Shown in pieces: positions 60,173 through 64,000 of a DNA stretch of 64,000 nt. The stretch is from Gammaproteobacteria bacterium (GTDB lineage Bacteria > Pseudomonadota > Gammaproteobacteria > Steroidobacterales > GCA-2729495). The DNA is taken from positions 1 through 64,000 of the forward strand of contig VGVH01000005.1 of assembly GCA_016874095.1 (NCBI GenBank). The letters are read 5' to 3'. The number at the start of each line of letters is the position of its first letter. Positions within the stretch are counted from its first letter, which is position 1. A model generated the notes under the pieces. That model did no database searches. It saw nothing but the letters and a program-made list of their open reading frames with translations, and was not told where the DNA came from. The position numbers were made by a program, and so were the translations under genes.

Positions 60173-61000
60173 GTGAGCGCCACCATCGGCCCCATTGCGA
60201 GCGTCACGATCGTCACGCCGGATCTGGCGCGCAGCGAGGCTGCCTACGCTGGCAGCCTGGGCTATCAACCGGGCGAGCGGGGTCTCGTCACGGCGGCGCA
60301 GGCGGCCGCCTGGGGCCGGCCCGACAGCGCCGGCAGCCGGTATCTGGTCGTGCATCCGCCAGCCGGCCGCGACTTTGGCTTCCGGTTCATCGAGGCGACG
60401 CAGTCCCCGCCGTATCGCGCCTTTGCCAGCCACGGCTGGAACGCCGCCGAACTGATCGTTCGGGATGTGGACGCACTGGCCGTGTCGCTGCGCGGCTCGC
60501 CTTTCCAAATGCTCGGTCCCCCGCAGGATCTGTCGTTCACCGACGCGATACGCGCGATGCAGGTGCGCGGCCCCGCCGGCGAGATCCTGTACCTCACACA
60601 GTTCAAGCGTCAGCTGGAGACCTTGCCCTCGCCCGCTGCGCGCTGCGAAGTCGACCGGGTATTCATCGTGATCGTGGGTGGAGCGTCGCTCGATGAGTTG
60701 GTCGGGTTCTATGCACGCACGTTTGCAGTACCCGAGCCTCAGCGCATGGAATCACGCGTGAAGGCCATGTCCGAAGTGTTCGGGCTGTCGCCTGAACACC
60801 GCTACCGGATAGCCGCTCTGTCATTGCAGGGTGGCTGCTATATCGAGGCGGACCAGATGCCGCAGGAAGCGCGGGCGCCGGTCGTGTCCGCGACACGACT
60901 GCCTCCCGGCATCGGTATCGTGAGTTTTCGTGCAGCAGGCCGCGCGCCGGGCTGCGTCAACGGGCCGGCTGGTGAACTGATCGAGATCCTGCCAGCCTGA
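60173..61000 (+). CDS. VOC (glyoxalase/dioxygenase-fold) protein
   Basis: 275 residues with two tandem VOC modules (about 5-135 and 155-275). Each begins with a short beta strand and VxPDL-like or GGASLDELVGFY segment. A metal ligand set is not obvious, as the usual N-terminal His is missing, so it may be a binding or non-metal enzyme. It begins at GTG 60173, 11 nt after the CoA transferase, and probably belongs to the same operon. It converges with the ferredoxin gene, with one base between the stops. Confidence 0.75.
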   Translation: MSATIGPIASVTIVTPDLARSEAAYAGSLGYQPGERGLVTAAQAAAWGRPDSAGSRYLVVHPPAGRDFGFRFIEATQSPPYRAFASHGWNAAELIVRDVDALAVSLRGSPFQMLGPPQDLSFTDAIRAMQVRGPAGEILYLTQFKRQLETLPSPAARCEVDRVFIVIVGGASLDELVGFYARTFAVPEPQRMESRVKAMSEVFGLSPEHRYRIAALSLQGGCYIEADQMPQEARAPVVSATRLPPGIGIVSFRAAGRAPGCVNGPAGELIEILPA

Positions 61001-61001
61001 G

Positions 61002-61322
61002 TCAGTCGCCGTTGCGGGCGGCTGTGACCTCGATGCCGTCGAGCGCCGCCGTCACCTCGATCTGACAGGCAAGCCTGCTGGTGGGGCGGCGGTCCAGCGC
61101 CGCGTCCAGCATCGCGTCTTCCATGTCCTCCATGGGCAACAGGCGCCCCAGCCAGTTCTCGCCGATGTAGGCATGGCAGGTGGCGCAGGCACAGGCGCCA
61201 CCGCACTCGCCGATGATGCCGGCAACGTCGTTATCAATGGCCGCTTCCATCAGGGTCGTGCCGGCAGCTACGTCGAGGTCGCGGCGCACGCCCCGGCTGT
61301 CGGTGAAGATGATCTTGGGCAT
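61002..61322 (-). CDS. [2Fe-2S] ferredoxin, adrenodoxin/putidaredoxin type
   Basis: 106 residues from the ATG at 61322. The cluster motif CGGACACATC gives C-x5-C-x2-C, and the fourth Cys is in SRLACQIEV, the arrangement of vertebrate/P450-type ferredoxins. It transfers single electrons to a monooxygenase or oxygenase; no such partner is in the window. Many P450-type ferredoxins have a CLTC-like signature; this one is close but with alanines. The gene faces the VOC gene. Confidence 0.9.
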   Translation of the reverse strand: MPKIIFTDSRGVRRDLDVAAGTTLMEAAIDNDVAGIIGECGGACACATCHAYIGENWLGRLLPMEDMEDAMLDAALDRRPTSRLACQIEVTAALDGIEVTAARNGD

Positions 61323-61346
61323 GGTAAGGGCCTGCTCAAACCGAGA

Positions 61347-61367
61347 CCGCCTCACGCCGTGAGGCGG
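61347..61367. terminator. Perfect hairpin between the ferredoxin and TPR genes
   Basis: CCGCCTCA-CGCCG-TGAGGCGG, an 8-bp perfect stem with a 5-nt loop, 25 nt before the ferredoxin ATG and 26 nt past the TPR stop. On the minus strand it is followed by TCTCGGTTTG, without a real U-tract. It may act as a weak terminator or an RNA stabiliser. Confidence 0.45.
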
Positions 61368-61393
61368 CTGCGGTATCGGGATTCAAGGAAAAC

Positions 61394-62635
61394 TCAGCTG
61401 CCGCTGCGCGCTGCAAGAACCCACAGCTTGGCAACGTCTTCCATAGCCGGATCGGCCTTGACCTGCTCGAAGGCCTTGATGGCATCTGCCCTGCGGCCAA
61501 GCTTCAGGTGGGCGATACCGAGGGTCATCTGCGCCTGCTGCGGATCGAGAACGCCACCCTTCTGCAGGCCAGCGGTGAGCGCCGGGGCTGCCTTCTCGTG
61601 CTGCCCGAGGCTCGCGTAGGTCAGCCCCAGGGCGACGCTATACTGGCCGGTCGGCGACTTCTGCGCCTCACGCTCAAATGCGGGCAGCGACTGCTGATCC
61701 TTGGCTGCGGCCGTCTTGGCCTCGTCCCGGCGGCGCTTATAACGATCTGCGCGCGACTTCTCGAGGTTGTCGAAGACCTTGGCGGCATAGCCCGCCTCCA
61801 TGACAGAGCTGGCCTCAGCCGGAAGCCCCGCCTCCAGCAGGATCTCCGTCATTTCAACGTATTCATCGGGGGAGTCCATGATGCCGACCTGGCGAGCGAG
61901 TCGAAACAGGTTCAACTGCACGCGATCCGTATTCTTCTGGCGTATGCGGCTGTCGAGCAGGTAGGCCCAGTAGTCGGGCTTCGGGTAATACCGCACCAAC
62001 TCGGTCATCGCTTTCCCGGCACCATCCGTGTCGCCGAGATTCTGGTACGAACTGCGCACGATGTTGAGCCAATTCTCGTCCGGCGTGCCTCCGGCCTTCC
62101 GGACGGAGTCGATGGCATCGCCCAGCAAATCGATGGACTTCCGGTAGTTCTTCTGCGCGTAGTAGGCTTGGCCGAGCAACGCGCGAGTCTGCGCCTTGCT
62201 GCCGCCGACCTTGAGCCAGCGCTCGCCAACCGGAACAACTTTCGCATAGTTGCGCAGCTGCATGTGGATCAGCAGCAGCTGTTCAAGGCGACCGACCATA
62301 TCGGAGGCTGCGATGAATCCCGAGTCCATGTTCCGCTCCAGCAACGGCGCGGCTTCGGCGTACTGGCGTTTCTGCACCAGGACAGTCGCCTTGTACTCGT
62401 TGATGGCAAACTGCTCGTACGGCGACTTCTTCTCGGCGCGATCCGCTTCATCGAGCTTGGTCAACGCGACATCCCACTGCTTCTTGCCATAGGCCTCGAT
62501 GGCAGCCTGTAGCGGCTTGCCCACCTTCGGGTTGTTGATCTTCGGGGCTGTCTCCTGTGCCTGTGCGGTCAACGCCAGCAGTAGGCAGGCGACGATCATG
62601 AGCGGGCTGCGAATGCGATTGTGTGACAGGTTCAT
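61394..62635 (-). CDS. Exported TPR protein linked to the Exb motor
   Basis: 413 residues from the ATG at 62635 (signal peptide ending LTAQAQ). Tetratricopeptide-like helical repeats run through the whole protein (KPLQAAIEAYGKKQWDVALTKLDEAD, LGQAYYAQKNYRKSIDLLGDAI, GQYSVALGLTYASLGQHEKAAPAL, QMTLGIAHLKLGRRADAIKAFEQV). TPR proteins follow TonB/ExbB/ExbD gene sets in many gammaproteobacteria and are thought to support TonB-dependent uptake from the periplasm. An AGAGG is placed 8 nt before the start, immediately behind a terminator hairpin. Confidence 0.85.
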   Translation of the reverse strand: MNLSHNRIRSPLMIVACLLLALTAQAQETAPKINNPKVGKPLQAAIEAYGKKQWDVALTKLDEADRAEKKSPYEQFAINEYKATVLVQKRQYAEAAPLLERNMDSGFIAASDMVGRLEQLLLIHMQLRNYAKVVPVGERWLKVGGSKAQTRALLGQAYYAQKNYRKSIDLLGDAIDSVRKAGGTPDENWLNIVRSSYQNLGDTDGAGKAMTELVRYYPKPDYWAYLLDSRIRQKNTDRVQLNLFRLARQVGIMDSPDEYVEMTEILLEAGLPAEASSVMEAGYAAKVFDNLEKSRADRYKRRRDEAKTAAAKDQQSLPAFEREAQKSPTGQYSVALGLTYASLGQHEKAAPALTAGLQKGGVLDPQQAQMTLGIAHLKLGRRADAIKAFEQVKADPAMEDVAKLWVLAARSGS

Positions 62636-62647
62636 TGCTGAGCCTCT

Positions 62648-62682
62648 AAAAAAAGAAAAGCCCGGAGTCTTGGACCGCGGGC
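62648..62682 (-). terminator. Rho-independent terminator/attenuator between exbD and the TPR gene
   Basis: On the minus strand the stem GCCCG...CGGGC (with internal GGTC/GACT pairing and a CAA loop) is followed by TTTTCTTTTTTT. The U-tract ends 12 nt before the TPR ATG and almost touches its AGAGG ribosome site. It is a good intrinsic terminator inside the operon, so only part of the exb transcripts should read into the TPR gene. Confidence 0.75.
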
Positions 62683-62705
62683 GTACCTGAAAGTGCCGGG
62701 CAGCG

Positions 62706-63131
62706 CTACTGGGCGTACTGCTCCATGCCCTTGAATCCGATCTTGACCAGACCCTGGCGCTGGGCGAGCGCAAGGGCCTTGGCAACGCTGTCGTAGCGGG
62801 TGCGCTTGTTGGCGAGGATGTGCAGTTCGGGCTGCACTGGCTTCGTCGATTCCTGCCGGAAGTAGCGCTCGAGCGTGGCAAAGCTCTTCACTTCGGTGCC
62901 GTTCCAGAGAATCGTGCCGTCGTAGTCGATCTCGAGCTCGATGATCTCCGGAGGTACCGGCGGCTCGATCTGATCCTCGCTCGGGCGCGGCATGTCCAGC
63001 TTCACCGCGTGGGTCATCACCGGGATGGTGATGATGAACATGATCAACAGCACGAGCATGACGTCGATCAACGGCGTCGTGTTGATCTCCATCATCGGCT
63101 CGTCAGGGTTCCCGCCTGCGCTCATTCCCAT
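62706..63131 (-). CDS. exbD: ExbD/TolR-family proton channel subunit (second copy)
   Basis: 141 residues. The N-terminal NTTPLIDVMLVLLIMFIITIPV contains the proton-translocating Asp of the single membrane helix, and the periplasmic domain follows. The start MGMSAGGN is parallel to that of the neighbouring copy. The second ExbD of a motor is diverged in its periplasmic part (an acidic TILWNGTEV region). It lies 30 nt after the first exbD. Confidence 0.9.
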   Translation of the reverse strand: MGMSAGGNPDEPMMEINTTPLIDVMLVLLIMFIITIPVMTHAVKLDMPRPSEDQIEPPVPPEIIELEIDYDGTILWNGTEVKSFATLERYFRQESTKPVQPELHILANKRTRYDSVAKALALAQRQGLVKIGFKGMEQYAQ

Positions 63132-63161
63132 GGCTGTACGTCCTTACTCAGGGTGCAGATG

Positions 63162-63587
63162 TCAGCGGATGCCGCGATCCGGCTCGGTGATGAAGGCGAC
63201 CTTGACGATGCCGCCGCGCTGGATCATGAACATGGTGCGGCCGATGCCGCCGAACTTGGTGTCGGAGTCCCCGCGGATGTGGATTTCCGGCTGGGGATCC
63301 TGCACCGCGACCTTCTTGACCAGATCGAGCAGCTGCGCGTCGTCGGCGACCTGCGCCTGATTCCAGAAGATGTTTCCGTTACTGTCGACGGCGACGGTGA
63401 TGTTTTCCGGCTTGGTCTTCGTCGGCTGGTTCGCGACTTTGGGCAGGTCCACCTTGATCGTCTGGGTGATCACGGGGATGGTGATCAGGAAGATGATCAG
63501 CAGCACCAGCATCACGTCCACGAGAGGCGTGGTGTTGATGGCAGAGATGACCTCCTCTTCGCCGCCGCCTCCGACCGACATGCCCAC
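63162..63587 (-). CDS. exbD: ExbD/TolR-family proton channel subunit (first copy)
   Basis: 141 residues; the start is GTG 63587 (MGMSVGGG) or ATG 63581. The membrane helix INTTPLVDVMLVLLIIFLITIPVIT has the Asp needed for proton flow. The periplasmic domain has NGNIFWNQAQVADDAQLLDLVKK. With ExbB it forms the motor that energises TonB or a relative. Two ExbD copies in a row, exbD1 and exbD2, occur in xanthomonads. Confidence 0.92.
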   Translation of the reverse strand: MGMSVGGGGEEEVISAINTTPLVDVMLVLLIIFLITIPVITQTIKVDLPKVANQPTKTKPENITVAVDSNGNIFWNQAQVADDAQLLDLVKKVAVQDPQPEIHIRGDSDTKFGGIGRTMFMIQRGGIVKVAFITEPDRGIR

Positions 63588-63588
63588 G

Positions 63589-64000
63589 TTACCTGCTCCG
63601 TAGCGCGGCAGCGACCTGGCCGCTCTCTAAACGCGAGCCGCTGATCAGGTAGGCGCGCACATCGCTGGCGAAGTATTGGACGCTCTCGAGCAGCGCCTTG
63701 TTGCGACGGAGCAGCCAGTTGTAGCCGAGCACGGCGGGCACGGCCACCGCGAGGCCGATGGCGGTCATGATGAGCGCCTCGCCGACCGGTCCGGCCACCT
63801 TGTCGATGCTCGCCTGGCCGGCCACGCCGATCGCGATGAGGGCGTGGTAGATGCCCCACACCGTGCCGAACAGTCCGACGAATGGCGCCGTCGAGCCCGT
63901 GGTCGCAAGGAACGACAGGCCGCCCTGCAGGTCGTTGTTGATCTTGTCGACCGAGCGCTGCAGCGACTGGGTGATCCACTCATGCAGCGGAATCTGGTCG
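63589..64000 (-). CDS. exbB: ExbB/TolQ/MotA-family subunit, C-terminal part (partial)
   Basis: The last 136 codons of an ExbB-like protein; the N-terminus lies beyond the right edge. STAPFVGLFGTVWGIYHALIAIG, EALIMTAIGLAVAVPAVLGYNWL and the short cytoplasmic C-terminus SRLESGQVAAALRSR are typical of ExbB/TolQ. The first exbD follows with a one-base gap before its GTG. A TonB gene probably lies upstream outside the window. Confidence 0.92.
   Translation of the reverse strand, partial: DQIPLHEWITQSLQRSVDKINNDLQGGLSFLATTGSTAPFVGLFGTVWGIYHALIAIGVAGQASIDKVAGPVGEALIMTAIGLAVAVPAVLGYNWLLRRNKALLESVQYFASDVRAYLISGSRLESGQVAAALRSR

Noticed and set aside
1-64000. tRNA, rRNA, CRISPR, insertion sequence or prophage
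   Set aside because: No cloverleaf with conserved T-loop, no direct repeat array with spacers, no transposase or integrase and no terminal repeats were seen on either strand.

Overview
The window is GC-rich, densely coding DNA with short gaps and many 1-14 nt gene overlaps. The gene content fits a free-living, aerobic gammaproteobacterium. It carries System I cytochrome c maturation, a type II secretion (T2SS) pseudopilin operon, the fabG-acpP-fabF-pab-mltG-tmk-holB-pilZ core cluster, a beta-oxidation multienzyme, electron transfer flavoprotein, and a TonB-type motor with two ExbD subunits as in xanthomonads. A more exact placement is not justified from sequence alone. I saw no tRNA, rRNA, CRISPR array, insertion sequence or prophage gene, and no gene-free stretch longer than about 220 bases.

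Layout. 1-5.9 kb (minus strand): the start of an exported protein, a 1296-residue surface or secreted protein with nine Ig/cadherin-like modules and a sorting-type tail, a CpxP/Spy-like periplasmic protein, and an FHA protein with a degenerate ATPase domain. 6.0-12.6 kb (plus): the full ccmABCDEFGHI operon. 12.9-15.4 kb (minus): a GlpQ-like phosphodiesterase, a thioredoxin-reductase-like ferredoxin-NADP reductase, and a small TIR-like protein. 15.5-19.4 kb (plus): an endonuclease/exonuclease/phosphatase-fold enzyme, a FadJ-like fusion, and a cyclic-nucleotide-binding/rhodanese fusion. 19.4-27.7 kb (minus): pilZ, holB, tmk, mltG, pabC, pabB, fabF, acpP and fabG, headed by a rhombosortase. 27.9-33.7 kb (plus): gspGHIJKLMN. 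33.7-43.1 kb (minus): an AddA/AddB-like helicase-nuclease pair, alaA, an unknown protein, a lipoprotein and sseA. 43.2-46.0 kb (plus): etfBA and an MFS exporter. 46-51 kb (minus): a membrane protein, a peroxiredoxin, TRAP permease subunits without a binding protein, an MFS carrier and an SDR. 51.2-53.6 kb (plus): an aldehyde dehydrogenase and an IclR regulator. 53.6-61 kb: HyuA/HyuB, an HMG-CoA-lyase-like enzyme, a CaiB-type CoA transferase and a VOC protein. 61-64 kb (minus): a [2Fe-2S] ferredoxin, a TPR protein, two ExbD and the end of ExbB.

How the parts relate. The strongest functional story is protein export. The rhombosortase is transcribed divergently from the T2SS pseudopilin operon, and an extended -10 promoter for that operon sits 3-11 bases upstream of the rhombosortase start codon. 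The nine-module protein ends in a Gly/Ser-rich segment, a hydrophobic helix and five arginines, so it may be a rhombosortase substrate. A second theme is catabolism of imported organic acids or carbonyl compounds at 47-61 kb, probably under IclR control. Smaller points of interest are a TIR-like protein with Gln at the expected Glu position, a PabB with Ala where E. coli PabB has its active-site Lys, and a well-formed terminator hairpin inside the exb-TPR operon.
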